Assembly (NCBI RefSeq): GCF_035083965.1
Contig: NC_089722.1
Coordinates: 30,942,958 to 31,006,957, forward strand
Source of the DNA: Branchiostoma lanceolatum
Taxonomy: Eukaryota; Chordata; Leptocardii; Amphioxiformes; Branchiostomatidae
DNA length: 64,000 bases
Reading direction: 5' to 3'
Under the pieces are notes generated by a model. It searched no databases. It saw only the letters and a list, made by a program, of their open reading frames with translations, and was not told where the DNA came from. Positions 33,601 through 45,472 of this stretch are shown piece after piece (the first letter of the stretch is position 1; the number at the start of each line of letters is the position of its first letter). A program made the position numbers and the translations under genes.

Positions 33601-35166
33601 TTGCATAAGCAAATTGTGCCAAGAATTTCTGTTGTGAAGCATCAAAACTTGACTACCCCAAATGCATGATACTATTGTACACAATGTCTTTATTACAGTG
33701 AATATACTCCCTGCGGTGCCATATCAGACCCATGGGACTAATGATTAAGTTTTCACCAAAAATGTCAAAATTTATTCTTTCAAAATTCAATATCTCAACT
33801 CGGGTTCATCGGATTTGAAATCTGAAAACGGCGTTTTGTTCGGGACACTGAGATCTTTAATCTAAGCTCAAGTACAGTGTGGTATTGAATAATTAAAAAA
33901 ATCCTCTGTTCTAGCTATAGTATTACTATTGACAGGATGTTCCAGTCGTAAGTGCAAAGAATCCTTATTGACAGGAATCACATGAATAGAATTGAATCAG
34001 TGACCATCCGTTCAAAGAATCTGAGCTATGGCTCAACAAGTAGAGCGTATTACCTTCAGGTTTTGCATTTGAAAAATAAATTCTAGTTAACAATTCTTGC
34101 TCAGGAATGTAAACAAGTCATATATAAGACTATTTTCCAGGATAATCCTCAGGGCTAGGGTTATATTTGGTAGGATAGTGAGGTGTTTTTATAAGCGTTG
34201 TCAAACGAACATCCTGTCAAGAGCCTCGACCAAAAGTTTTTTCCCCAACAGTTTGGCTAATCGCAAAGAATGATGGGTAAACAAGATGGCAGCGCCCTGA
34301 TCTAGAAAATCTGAGTCGAAAGTCTACAGCCAATTTCCTCGTGTAAGTGCGTAAAGAGCAACATTTAGAGCGATGATTCCTGCTGTTGGCACTTAACACT
34401 AATTCAATGTGCATTTCTTCTGCGAAGTTCGTAACGTAAACGTTCGCGAATGCAATGTTTGGGGGAACCCGTCTACCGCTATAGTACAAAGTCCATGGTC
34501 GCGATTTGTTTGTAGGTTTGCAATAACCTGAGCCACTTGACAGTTCTTTTTAGAACATACGGAATTTTGAATACAGGTTTCACTCAAAGGAACCAGATGT
34601 TTATGACTTAAAGATTATCCTTCTAGTGTAATATTCTAAAAAGATATGCCACGCATTAAGATACAATAACGTTACATAATTTGTTACTTTTATACATGTG
34701 ATATGTGACAATTGATATTGTTCCAAATGCTATGGCAGTGATCGTCTTTCAAAAGTTGGTCTTACTTTCTTGCTGTTGTTTCTGACAATAATGCTTTCAT
34801 CTTTCCTCATATTGTAGCTCAGCATGGACCATATCTTTACTGGAAGAGATCTAAGCCTACCTGGCTGTATGGATCTACTCTACTCAACTCTACTCTACTC
34901 TACTCAACTCAACTCTACTCTCTATTCTTTTACTTGATGACAGCAGTGACCAAGATGAAGAAATGATGATCAGCCCATTCCAGTAGTTACTAGCAAGGAC
35001 ATTATATAGTCCTTGTTACTAGCTATAGAAAGCAGTGTGTGATTCAGCATTCCTAATCTAATCTTAAAATGTACCGCTGTAAGAAATCTTAGCATTCAAA
35101 TCTGCTAGAGATTGGCTGGACTCAAAGTTCTTAAGACTCATAAGGTCAGTGACTGGAAGTACATCT
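33601..35166 (+). other. Fucosyltransferase 5' flank and probable 5'UTR
   Basis: No coding exon seen. An acceptor-like 'ttcctcatattgtag' ends near 34817. It may start the exon that carries the fucosyltransferase open frame, giving a 5'UTR of about 350 nt. That UTR would contain the CTCWA-type microsatellite at 34874-34926. Confidence 0.4.
34874..34926 (+). repeat. Pentanucleotide microsatellite (CTCTA/CTCAA)n
   Basis: About ten interleaved 'ctact'/'caact' units, upstream of the fucosyltransferase start. Confidence 0.85.
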
Positions 35167-36534
35167 ATGATTATGACAGGTGGTACGACTCTTCCGATCC
35201 CTGCAACCCCAGCGTCTGAGAGATGGCAACTAAGGATCACGTTTCAGCAGGGCTTCCAAGTGTTCATCGTTGTAAACCTGGTGTTTCTGGTACTGGTGCT
35301 TCTGTGTAGCCTGTTCCTGGAAAGTCAGGTCGAAACGGTTCATCGGGACGACTATCAAAACGGTGAGCTCGACGTCCAAATCCCTACCATCGACATAGAT
35401 AGTCTGTACTCCGACCCCAGATGTGATTTTAACACCTTCGACGTCTCCGTCAACTCCAAGTCTAAGTTCTATTCCACCTGGAACGGTAGGACTGTTCCAA
35501 GGAGCGTCGTACGGGATCACAAAGTCATTGTTATCTGGACGCGGTGGTGGGGGGTGCGGCTGTGGGGGGTTCAGGACCACTACTGCCCCTCCATGCCCGA
35601 GTGTGTCTTCACGGGAGACCGCGAACAGGTCGGCAACGCAGACGCCCTCGTCTTTCACTACCACGACACTCCAAAGGTTTATTCTAAGGCCGCCATGCCC
35701 CTGACGCGGCTCCCGCACCAACGTTGGGTGTGGTTTGCCATGGAATGTCCGATCGTGACTAGGTTGCGGGATCTCGTGTCCTACAGCGGTGTTTTCAACT
35801 GGACCATGACTTATAGAAATGACTCAGATGTTTTGACTGCTTACGGTTCCAGTAGTCTCACCTACAAAATGTTAAAAGGAAAGAAAACCAACCCAAACAA
35901 GGACTATACACTGGGAAAGAAGCATTTAGCAGTATGGTTTGTGAGCAATTGTTACAAATACCTACCTCGATTCACTTACGCAGAGGAACTGGTAAAACAC
36001 ATTAATGTGGACGTCTTCGGCCAGTGCGGGGAAGTTGTATGCTTGAAGAAAGATTTTGAGTGCTCGAACCACATAATCAAACAGTACAAGTTCTACCTCT
36101 CCTTCGAAAGCTACAAATGTCAAGAGTACATCACAGAGAAATTCTGGAGGAACGCTATCGAGAACGAAGTTGTCCCAGTAGTGTTCGGGGCGCCAAAAGC
36201 CGATTACGAAAGATACGCCCCTCCCGGTTCGTTGATTCACGTAGACGACTTCGAGTCGCCCAAAGCCTTAGCAGACTACCTTAAGATCCTTGACAAAGAT
36301 AAGGAGAAGTATCATCAGTACTTCAGATGGAGGACACACCCTCCCAAGAGTGCAGTTCCGGAGGATTATGGCAGGTGGTGTAATTTGTGTCGGAAGCTCC
36401 ACCAGGTGTGCCCTACAGAGAGAAAAGTGTACACAGACTTGGACGGATGGTGGAAGGGGGAGGACAACGATGTCTGTGAACCTGTTGTGTTGAAGGACAA
36501 TTCCAAAGACCCCATGTATGCAATATATTTTTAA
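35167..36534 (+). CDS. Alpha-(1,3)-fucosyltransferase, GT10 family (455 aa)
   Basis: One uninterrupted coding exon. The start is taken as the ATG at 35167; the frame is open a little upstream but only through a GTG. Type II topology: a short cytosolic N-terminus, then a membrane anchor (VFIVVNLVFLVLVLLCSLFL, about residues 32-52), then a Golgi-lumen catalytic domain. GT10 hallmarks seen: RWVWFAMECP, VFNWTMTYRNDSDV, the donor-binding block KFYLSFESYKCQEYITEKF followed by NEVVPVVFG, and the C-terminal WCNLCRKLH cysteine motif. Members transfer fucose from GDP-fucose to GlcNAc in alpha-1,3 linkage on N-glycans or Lewis-type structures. The usual FENS... of the donor motif reads FESYKC here, and the HHR/W acceptor motif of vertebrate Lewis enzymes appears as HQRW. 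Which of the FUT4/7/9 or FucTC-like enzymes is closest cannot be told. The frame looks intact. Confidence 0.95.
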   Translation: MIMTGGTTLPIPATPASERWQLRITFQQGFQVFIVVNLVFLVLVLLCSLFLESQVETVHRDDYQNGELDVQIPTIDIDSLYSDPRCDFNTFDVSVNSKSKFYSTWNGRTVPRSVVRDHKVIVIWTRWWGVRLWGVQDHYCPSMPECVFTGDREQVGNADALVFHYHDTPKVYSKAAMPLTRLPHQRWVWFAMECPIVTRLRDLVSYSGVFNWTMTYRNDSDVLTAYGSSSLTYKMLKGKKTNPNKDYTLGKKHLAVWFVSNCYKYLPRFTYAEELVKHINVDVFGQCGEVVCLKKDFECSNHIIKQYKFYLSFESYKCQEYITEKFWRNAIENEVVPVVFGAPKADYERYAPPGSLIHVDDFESPKALADYLKILDKDKEKYHQYFRWRTHPPKSAVPEDYGRWCNLCRKLHQVCPTERKVYTDLDGWWKGEDNDVCEPVVLKDNSKDPMYAIYF

Positions 36535-37333
36535 CAGAACAATTATAATCAGGGACTTTTGTGTACATGCCCAGCCCCACCCCCAGACACAATAATAGTC
36601 CAACAGGTCTAACTTCAGTAACTCAGTTACACGTCAAGTCAGATACTCATTTATATACAGGCAACACTTGTCTAAGAATCAGATTCAATCTCAGCTCAGT
36701 CCCTGGTGAAAAATACTGGATGCCATCTACCAGTATTGTCAAGCACTGCTTAATTTATTTTGTATTATGCCATTGTAATTGTGTTGCAGATTTGATCCTT
36801 TAGTAGTTTCCAATGGATGTCTAACCCAGAAATCAACTAATGATTAGACATCCCTCTAGGATCAAACTCCAGCATGGTCTCACAACGGGGTTGCCAGTTG
36901 AAAGGATAAAAGTCTCAGGAACGTTTCAGCAATTTAATCGGATAATTCATTTGCCGGACCAATCAACATGAAAGAGGATAAGTCAAGAATGGAAGAATGG
37001 ATTGTCAGGGGTTTTAGTGTGTAGGTGAAGATGCACATATCTGAATGCAAATTATGTACGTATGCATTATGAATTTAATTTGCATAATTAAGGTATGTGT
37101 GAAGTTAACATAACTGTTGGCAAATGTTCTCTCTATTTGGCTAAATCTTACTACTATTCAGTCAGTATTAGTCTGTTGGAGACTAGGTTGTACCTTTTCA
37201 TAGTCAAAACCATAGCTCAAGCAATTAGCCAAATATAAAAAGATATTCAAAATACTTAAATTTGAATACATGTACTGTGAACATACTGTAGACAACAGTC
37301 TATGTGTTGGGTATTGTGTTTTTTTGCAATTCA

Positions 37334-37339
37334 AATAAA
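37334..37339 (+). terminator. Likely poly(A) signal of the fucosyltransferase gene
   Basis: AATAAA in 'caattcaaataaagtc', about 800 bases past the stop at 36534, with no earlier AATAAA noticed. Confidence 0.45.
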
Positions 37340-40300
37340 GTCAATTCAGTAGGCCACTGTTGTGGAAGTCTTACTTATTGTCAAATTAATGTTGTTTTTT
37401 TTCCAAACGTCTTGTCTGTACCACCAAACGTCGAAAACGGCATTGAGGTATTTTTTTTCACGAATTGTTTCAAGTGCAATACATGACTCCGCTCCCGTGT
37501 ACTACGGAGAGAGAGAAGTAATTGTTTCAACAAGATTGACAATAAAAAAAATACATTGCCATGACGACGGTAGTTGTTTTTATTTTTACTGTACCCTGCT
37601 TAGGGCACTGATAGGTGGTGCTGTTCATACGGGATTTCCAATTTACAAAAACAGGTGTCCAAAAAACTGTGAGTGGGATCCTTACATCTGCTTGGAGTTT
37701 GAAGAATCGCAATCTCTAATTGCAAAATGACAAATGGAGACCAAGGTCACACCATGAGGCTCAAAATCGAGCTTAACCTTCGCCTTACCAACATACCAAA
37801 TATCTTCACAATCCATCCGGAGGTTCTTTAGTTGAGCTGACTAAAAATGTCCGGAAAGTACAGACAGACAGACATACGCAAAGACACACTCAAAACAGTG
37901 CCTCCGTTTACATGGAGGTAACAACGTAGCCTCCATAGCAGGCTCTCTGGGTCTTTTTGTGGGGCTTATTATATACATTTTTTGCTTATGACTTCTTTAC
38001 GTACTGGGTCGTTCGTCAGCCAGTCTGGCCTAATGGTTACGGACTGACATTAGACTCTACCAGCCTCTGCGGGTCGCTGGGAAAATAGTAGAAATTGGCC
38101 AAAATAGAGTCAACTGTATGAAGGGGGTCGGCTATGGAGATAGGGTCCAATATTACAACCCTGGACTGCGGCTGCGAATGTTACCCTCCATGGCCAAAGT
38201 CCCCCGGCAAATGTTCTCTCTATAGCCGACGCGGTTACTAGTAGTCTGGTAGAGACTAGGGGTGAAGGACACATGGGTGTGGACGCACGGAGTCAGTGGT
38301 AATTCAGTGTAAAGGTTTGCTATTGTCGTTGGATATATATAGGACAGGGAGGGGACGAGCTATTAATCTTGTCACTTCTAATGGCTGGCGCACGCAGGGG
38401 TCACTGTAAATGCATTTAAGTTCGCGTCTTTATTTCGCGGTAGGGAGAAAATGGAGTGTTCGCGGTGGTTTTAAGTTCGCGTTTGAAACAATAGTAGGGC
38501 TACAGTCATTGGTGGGCAAAAGGTTTCGCGGTGTTTTTAAGTTCGCGCTGAAACTTCACCGCGAAAACCGCGAACATAAAACCACCGTGAACAATTCTGC
38601 ATTTACAGTAATCTCTAAGCAGATGTTAGGACATAAAAAGTTAAGAAACCTGATTTTGGTCGATATTATCTCCATGAATACTTCATCAACAGAAATGTGT
38701 TAGATATTGGAAAGCTTATTTGGTGCCCTTTAGAGAGATATCCATTTTGTTATGATCGCACATTCATGGGTTGAGCACCAGGGCTGCAGATGTGATCGCG
38801 AAAGAAAAGTACCAAAATTTCCCTTCATCATACGTCCATTGTTTTTCATTGTTAGCATAATAAATGGAAATCTTGCATATTTTCATTTAAAGTGATACCT
38901 CAATTGTTATGATCATGCTCTAATTGTGCAACGCCATTGAGCACACCGTAGCTAGTTAGTGGACCCCAGCCAACGTCAGACAAGGTGTTGGTAGGGGATC
39001 TTATTTCTTCACTTTTGTTTCGTGATGCAGCTCGCATAGTCAGCTCTAGTGTTCGACCTTTGATTTGAATGAAGGATTAATATTTCGGAGGGGGAAATGT
39101 TGACCTTCCCGCGGACTGACTCTAGCTCCTGGCCAATTATCCCCCATTTTTGCCAAAGGCCCACTTTAGACTTGCCACGCTTATACCGATGCGAACCGGT
39201 TCGATTCCGATTCGGTTGTCTTTAGCACACCATGGCTGGTTTAGTGGACCCCATGGCCCAGCCAACGTAGGGGATCCACGTGGCGCAAGATATTACAGTC
39301 GCGCGCGATTCAAAATGGCGGCAGAAGAGCCGCTTATTTTCGTCTTGCAGTAGTTCATCATGATTTCTTATGTTTGCTACACGCGTTTTTTATTCTATAT
39401 CTACGATCCGTACCCCCGTAGGAAGGCCTGGTGGAGACTATAATCCAACAAAGTATACGCACTATTTAAATATAAGCCTGACAAATTTAGGAGATGAGTA
39501 TCGGGTAATAAAGGTACAAACCCACCGTACAAAAAAGTTCGGGGGTTTAAGTGAGTATCTCACAGGACTGAACCAAATTGCGAAATGCGTTCGCAAAGTG
39601 GCGCAAATCAATAAAATGGCGCAAATGGGCGCCATCACTGCAAACTTTTTTTTATGACTCTTAATCATTCATTGTACATCGATGTCCGATAAACTAATCT
39701 TGTTTCTGATTTGGAGCCGATGCTGAAGTGGGTATCTCACTGCACTGAACCAAATTGCACTTAGAAATTGCGCTCCTCGAGATCTGATTTGAGATTATGG
39801 GACTCCTTGAAAGATTTCCCATGAAGGCAACGGACTGAAAATTATATTCTATGTATTCAACTATTGTTCTAGCGTCGGATGTGCGAACGGGCCTGCGGCG
39901 TGAATTAATACAGGTCACATGTATTTCGACATCTGTTGATGTTGAGTCTCATTCTTTCAAAATACTTTGCTTTTTTGCTTTGCCGAAGAAGAAGTAGAAT
40001 AAGAAGGAGACATTTAGATAATATTAGCAGCGATCCTCATCGAGTAAAACACGGTGCTGTCGAGAAAATTCCCTCCACAAAGATGACCTGCCTTGCCATA
40101 CCTTCGATTTTACGATACACGAAATTCACCCACGCACTCGCATACCACATAACCTGTGTCGCGCACAGCCTGCTCTTACCTTCGTCATGATGACGTGATT
40201 TATTACACAGAGCCATTGCCTTCACACGCAACAACTCCGTCTATCATCTCAAATCCCATTTTGCACCCGGCTCTTCAAATGGACACAAGTGGCGAAAAGC

Positions 40301-40499
40301 AGAATTTCTACACATAGATGCTCCTTGATTTCAGGTACTCAAAGTTTGTCATATACGTACACATCCATACACAAGTTGTGAAACAAGGAAATTCTACCAC
40401 CAAGAAAGTATTTACAATGTGAAACCATTTTTGCCTCATATCATCCATATTCTCATAGAAGCTTAAGCATGCGGTAAGTGGCGATGCCACGCCCAATTA
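37340..40499. other. Intergenic, repeats only
   Basis: Contains the repeat at 37690-37920 (also at 7970), the CG-rich MITE at 38401-38611, and the 39100-39460 fragments also seen at 9985. The words 'gtagcctccatagcaggctc' near 37926 resemble foldback ends. No gene supported. Confidence 0.45.
38401..38611. mobile_element. CG-rich MITE, well-preserved copy
   Basis: Starts 'tcactgtaaatgcatttaag' and ends 'ttctgcatttacagta'. Internal halves 'ttcgcggtggttttaagttc' and 'accgcgaaaaccgcgaac' are mutually inverted. Best preserved with the copy at 1813-2027. Confidence 0.75.
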
Positions 40500-40761
40500 A
40501 ACGAGTCTCCTCCCCCTTCAAGCTCCTGAGTTGATGCAACATGTTCTGTGTAACTGACTTACATTTCTGTGTAATTGTCATGATCTGACACTGCCATTGG
40601 TAGATAGTCAGGGAGCCAGGATTTCGAGCCGCGAATGAGCGACATCCTGTCACCGACTTGATCGAACAAGTGACCGAGCCTGCCAATGCCCCCTCCCTCT
40701 CTCTTGGTGCAACAGGTTTAACGACTCACGTTTACGTGGAATTGTGATGATCGGACACTGT

Positions 40762-40819
40762 CATTGGAAGAAAGTGAGGGAGCAATAATTACAGACGCTA
40801 TCCTTGCGCCATATATAAG
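40762..40819 (+). promoter_or_regulatory. Promoter-like block, array unit 0
   Basis: Inverted CCAAT (CATTGG) at 40762-40767 and TATATAAG at 40812-40819, 50 bp apart. Same spacing as in the two complete units. Confidence 0.35.
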
Positions 40820-40990
40820 ACCTTGCTTCTGCCCATACCGCACCCAGACATTGCCAGAAGAACAGCTTCCCAACACCCGTCTCTTACGTTTGGAGAACAC
40901 CTGCGGTGAATGAAAAAAAGTGAGTGCGGTCTCATATTTTCTCTAACATTTGAGACTTGAGACGTATCAATAAGAAATGTACATCGGTAC

Positions 40991-41509
40991 CTCAGTTGGG
41001 TTAAGGCGGCCCAGGAAGTATTATTCCATACATATCAATACATATCCTGTAACTTTCGATAGCCTTGTCGCACCACGATGAAACTTCACACAGTTTTAGA
41101 ACTACTTAAAACGCATTGAATAAATTATACTTAAGTTTTTCTACAGTTCCCTTCGAACACCATATCGAACATATAGAACCCCCTGTTCTATTTGGAACAC
41201 CTCCGTCAAAACAGCGCTAGTAGGACTCGGCGCGGCACATGTTCGTGGAGGAGACCTTCCAAACCATTTGATTGAAACATTTAGAATGTAATACAATCCA
41301 AATCATGGCCTATAAAACAATTTTGTACATATAACGTTACGTACACCTGAGATATATATGATTGGGCAGTGGAATAGACCTTGCGCCCCCTGAATTGCTC
41401 TGTAGTGGAACATTTCGAACCGTGTTCGAGTTCGGCCGAGCCACTGGCCAGGCACGCGGCCGAACTCGAACACGAATTTTAGAGCCTAGGCTGCCTTAAC
41501 CCAACAGAG
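40991..41509. mobile_element. 519-bp TIR element with 2-bp target duplication (AC)
   Basis: Starts CTCAGTTGGGTTAAGGC and ends in the near complement, with TIRs of about 25 bp. AC flanks both ends (40989-40990, 41510-41511). The empty site is readable in the other units: 'catcggtac' runs straight into 'ttttgtcc' near 43256 and 49156. The interior has a second inverted repeat, 'gtgttcgagttcggcc' ... 'ggccgaactcgaacac', near 41420-41475. Non-autonomous. Confidence 0.8.
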
Positions 41510-41696
41510 ACTTTTTGTCGTGTATTTTGGTACCCCGAGCTCGTTCGTATATTTAATTTTTTTTTTTTGTCGATGGTTCTGAGTTCTGACAATGCGTCGC
41601 CTCGCCGAGCAGTGCGGTGCCCGGGCCCTCTGGGTCCGTGCGTCCAGATCTCGGGGCCAAGTTACCCACCGTCACGAATATCGTACATGAAGTCTT

Positions 41697-41727
<31 letters not shown>
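41697..41727. repeat. (TTG)n microsatellite in the array
   Basis: Ten TTG units here, against four in the other array units (near 43436 and 49338), so this run has expanded. Its polyglutamine or polyleucine frames are shadows. Confidence 0.9.
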
Positions 41728-42273
41728 ACTCTGAAATCCTTCCGTACAAATTCTGCCCCTTGCCGGTTGTATATGAGACACAAGAGACCAAAAGACACAA
41801 CATTGTGGGTATTCCCGGGTCTCATTTTCAAACCGTTTCATTTTCAACGGTTCCAATCTCTTCAGACCACATTTGTTTATAATATAGAATAATTATGTGC
41901 TGTACAGGTTAGAACTCGAGTTTACTGACATGAGGAAAAGTTGTTGATTACAAGTGCCATAACTCAAGAGAAAGACCTAAGGGGGGTAGGGGTACAGTTT
42001 CTTTGGGGGGCATGTTGCATGGCCCTGAAACCGACGAGCTGTCCTGTGAAGGCCCTGTAAACTTCAAGGTCACCGTAACACGTACGTGGACTAGCTAATT
42101 CTTGTGGAAAATATTCTACATTACACCTTTTTGATTATTGCAAAACCAGGGCTTCCAGGGGGGTGGGGGTGCCGCTCACATATTAAAAAGGGAACCACGG
42201 CTTCCAGGGGGGGGGGTGCCGCGCACACAGACGGGAACCGCCGCGGGGGCGTTCCCGGCCGTGACGGGAACTG

Positions 42274-43958
42274 CACCGACTCCCAGCTTACGAGTCGCGG
42301 CCGGCTCCCTACTACCAACTGGCCGGGCTACTCTCCAAGCAGAGGAGTGGGTCCGGCTGGTTTTGACGTGTTTTAGGCGCTTTTGTTGGGCTTTCTATTT
42401 TGTCCCGTTGTCTTTATGGCGACACCATGAACTTACTAAATGGCGATCATCGGTCTGAATTATGTTCGTAAAATCAATGACAACCTTCCTATGCGTCTGA
42501 AACTTTTATTCCGAATTCATTCGCATCAAACTGCGGTTGCCAACGGAACATATTTTGATTAAAAAATATTCACTTCAATGCGCGACATAGCAATCTTCAC
42601 ATAGTCCGGTAGGGGGGGAGGGGGTGTTTCGTGGCTTTGAAAGGCTTGTTTGTTGTCCGGGCAAATTGCAATCTCTGTCAGAAACCGAGGCAAATCAAAA
42701 GAAGGTCGCAATGTACCCATCCAACCTCTGCTTGGAGAAGGACTACGCGTCCAGGGGGGTGCCATTCGCACAGACAAGTGACAGACATGTGAACCCTTAT
42801 CTTCCAATCCACTTTTCTTCAATAAGTTTTCATTGAAAACTAATCACTGCGATCCCAAGAATAGGAGTGGCGTCTTTCGACCCGCGTAAGGGCATTACAT
42901 CCTGTCAGTGTCACCCGTGCACCCACCGTACAACTGACCGAGCCTGGCAATGTCCCCTCCCTCCCCTTTCTTGGTACAACAGGATTTACGACTCACGTTT
43001 ACGTTGAATTGTCATGATCGGACACTGTCATTGGTAGATATTGAGGGAGCAATAATTACAGACGCTATCCTTGCGCCATATATAAGACCTTGCTTCTGCC
43101 CATACCGCACCCAGACATTGCCAGAAGAACAGTTTGCCCAATACCTGTCTCTTACGTTTGGAGAACACCTGCGGTGAAAGAAAAAAAACGTGAGTGCGGT
43201 CTCATATTTTTTCTAACTTATCTTAGGATTTGAGATCAATACGAAATGCACATCGGTACTTTTGTCCTTTTCACCCCGAGCTCGTTCGTATATTTAAGTT
43301 GTTTTTTTTTTGTCGATGGTTCTGAGTTCTGAAAATGCGTCGCCGAGCAGTGCGGTGCCCGGGCCCTCTGGGTCCGTGCGTCCAGATCTCGGGGCCAAGT
43401 TACCCACCGTCACGAATATCGTACATGAAGTCTTTTGTTGTTGTTGTACGCTAAAATCCTTCCGTACAAATTCTGCCCCTTGCCCATTGAGACACAAGAG
43501 ACTAAAAGACACATCACAGCGGGTATTCGCGGCTTTCATTTTTAAAACGTTTCATTTTCAACGGTTCCAATCTCTTCAGACCACATTTGTTTACGATATA
43601 GAATAACTCGAGTTAACTGACATGAAGAAAAGTTGTTGATTACAAGAGCCATAACTCAAGAGACAGACCTAAGGGGGTAGAGGCAAAGTTTCCTTGGGGG
43701 CATGTTGGCCCTGAACCCGACGAGCTGTCCTGTGAAGGCCCTGTAAACTTCAAGGTTACCGTAACACGTACGTGGACTAGCTAATTCTTGTGGAAATATT
43801 CTACATTACACCTTTTTGATTATTGAGAAACCAGGGCTTCCAGGGGGGTGGGGGTGCCGCTCACATATTAAAAAGGGAACCACGACTTCCAGGGGGGAGG
43901 GTGCCGCGCACACAGACGGCAACCGCCGCGGGGGCGTTCCCGGCCGTGACGGGAACTG
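42274..43958. repeat. Complete array unit 1 (1,685 bp)
   Basis: Near-identical to 48177-49861. It ends exactly at the insertion point of the 4,216-bp element. Confidence 0.85.
43029..43086 (+). promoter_or_regulatory. Promoter-like block, array unit 1
   Basis: CATTGG at 43029-43034 and TATATAAG at 43079-43086. A donor-like 'acgtgagtgcgg' follows about 105 bp later (near 43189). No transcript evidence. Confidence 0.35.
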
Positions 43959-45149
43959 CTCAAGTGAACTAAGGTGTCCCAAGGATAATTCAGCTACCAC
44001 ATGGGGTCCTGAGTGAAAATGGACATAAGTCTGCCATACACATTTCAAAACGTCTCAAATTTGCAGGGAAGTGAGATTAGATGTATGTCTTTGCGTCTAA
44101 GTAAATTTGATATTGTTACGTTACATCCATATGTTTATTTAATTAAAATGATAATGCCATTTTTTTCGGTAGAAAATGTTGTGCGCAGAACCATTCCCGA
44201 GGTTCAAAATGTGTAGTTTGTTGTGTAAACCTTCCAACATTTACCTTTAACCAGAAACTGGGTCCTTATATCAATACTATCTTGCCTTCTTCTGAAAAAT
44301 CGTAATTTGTGTATATTATTGATATTTTGGGGGGGCAGTTCTTTCATAACTGGCTTAAATCAAACCATCGGAATCATTTTACAATACTTTCGCCAGACTT
44401 TTGTGTATAGCAGGACATGGTCATTCATATAATTAATTTTTTATCCTTCCTAAAAGGTTACTATGGTCCTTTAAAATGGTTTAAAGTTTGTACTATAAAA
44501 TTTACCAGGAGTGGACCATTTTCCTCACTTTCTCCCATCAATCAACTTGACAGCCTGATCACTTAGGCTATTTAGCACCTCTTTGTGAAGCAATTATAAG
44601 TAATCCGCATTTGCATCAGGGTTCAGCTTGTGTATGTTTCATTCATTGTTATGCGTAGTTTGGTGTGTCAGGATTGTCTAGCGGCTGTTTTCACCGGACC
44701 ATACTACAATGTTCACCAAAATAAATGTTCACCAACGTTCACCAAACACAAAAAATGACACAAAATGGCAGTTGGCTTGCTAATGCAACGTCACATTTTC
44801 ATGAATAAAATTTCAAACTTTTACCTCTTAGCCGTTAAAGTATAACCCGTACTTGTGTAGACAATAAATAATCTAAGGCGATCAGAATCATTGAATTCTC
44901 GAAAGTTTATTCTGATGATAGCAGGGAGAACTAAAAGACCATCACGGCCTCGCTGAATGAAGCATACAATGTAAAACTACGTGTGGGTGTTTACCGCGCG
45001 GGGGACTGTAGTGAGGTCCCGGGACTGAATTCGGTAGCATACTGTGTAAAAAGTGCACTTTACATTTGATGTAGGGGTATGGAATTTTGGATGTGAATCG
45101 ATCGGTAATTATTGAAACCATTGTAATTACAGTGTAGGCTTCTTTATGC

Positions 45150-45348
45150 TAGCCTCCTTCGCAGACTTTTTAGAACGGCGGCTTATATATTTGGGGGAGG
45201 GGGGTGACGCGATCATCATGGATGAAAACTCCCTCGGCGGCGAGAGTCCCTTCCGGCATTAGAGAACTCTGGTCCGTGTAAGAAATCACGTCACCCCCCT
45301 CCCCCAAATATATGCGCCGCCGTTTCAGGAAGTCTGCGAAGGAGGCTA
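45150..45348. mobile_element. Foldback element with 8-bp target duplication, hAT-like
   Basis: Ends TAGCCTCCTTCGCAGACTT and complement. Inner arms 'atatatttgggggagggggg' and its complement are also inverted. TCTTTATG flanks both sides (45141-45148 and 45349-45356). An 8-bp duplication points to hAT-type transposition (inference). No coding. Confidence 0.8.
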
Positions 45349-45472
45349 TCTTTATGTCTAGTGTATCTGTAACAATTTGAATCGATGATAGAGAGCTGGA
45401 AGTTTAAAAAAAATTCCTTTGAAGTGGTACATTTGTCGGTTACAACTCATTCAAATAACAAACATTGTCTAT

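Noticed and set aside
34981-35030. Copy of the CCAAGGACATTATATAGG element end near 34993
   Set aside because: Matches only about 15 bases and sits in a local imperfect palindrome; no partner end or duplication nearby.
38020-38095. tRNA-like 'ggcctaatggttacgg'
   Set aside because: D-arm-like words only; no matching T-arm or acceptor stem, so at best an old SINE piece.
41553-41892. Polyglutamine/polyleucine frames in the array
   Set aside because: Produced by the expanded TTG microsatellite; the same frame in other units is not conserved as protein.
42559-43177. Frames of 87 and 75 codons conserved between array units
   Set aside because: Conservation follows from near-identical units, not selection; no motif and lost in unit 3.
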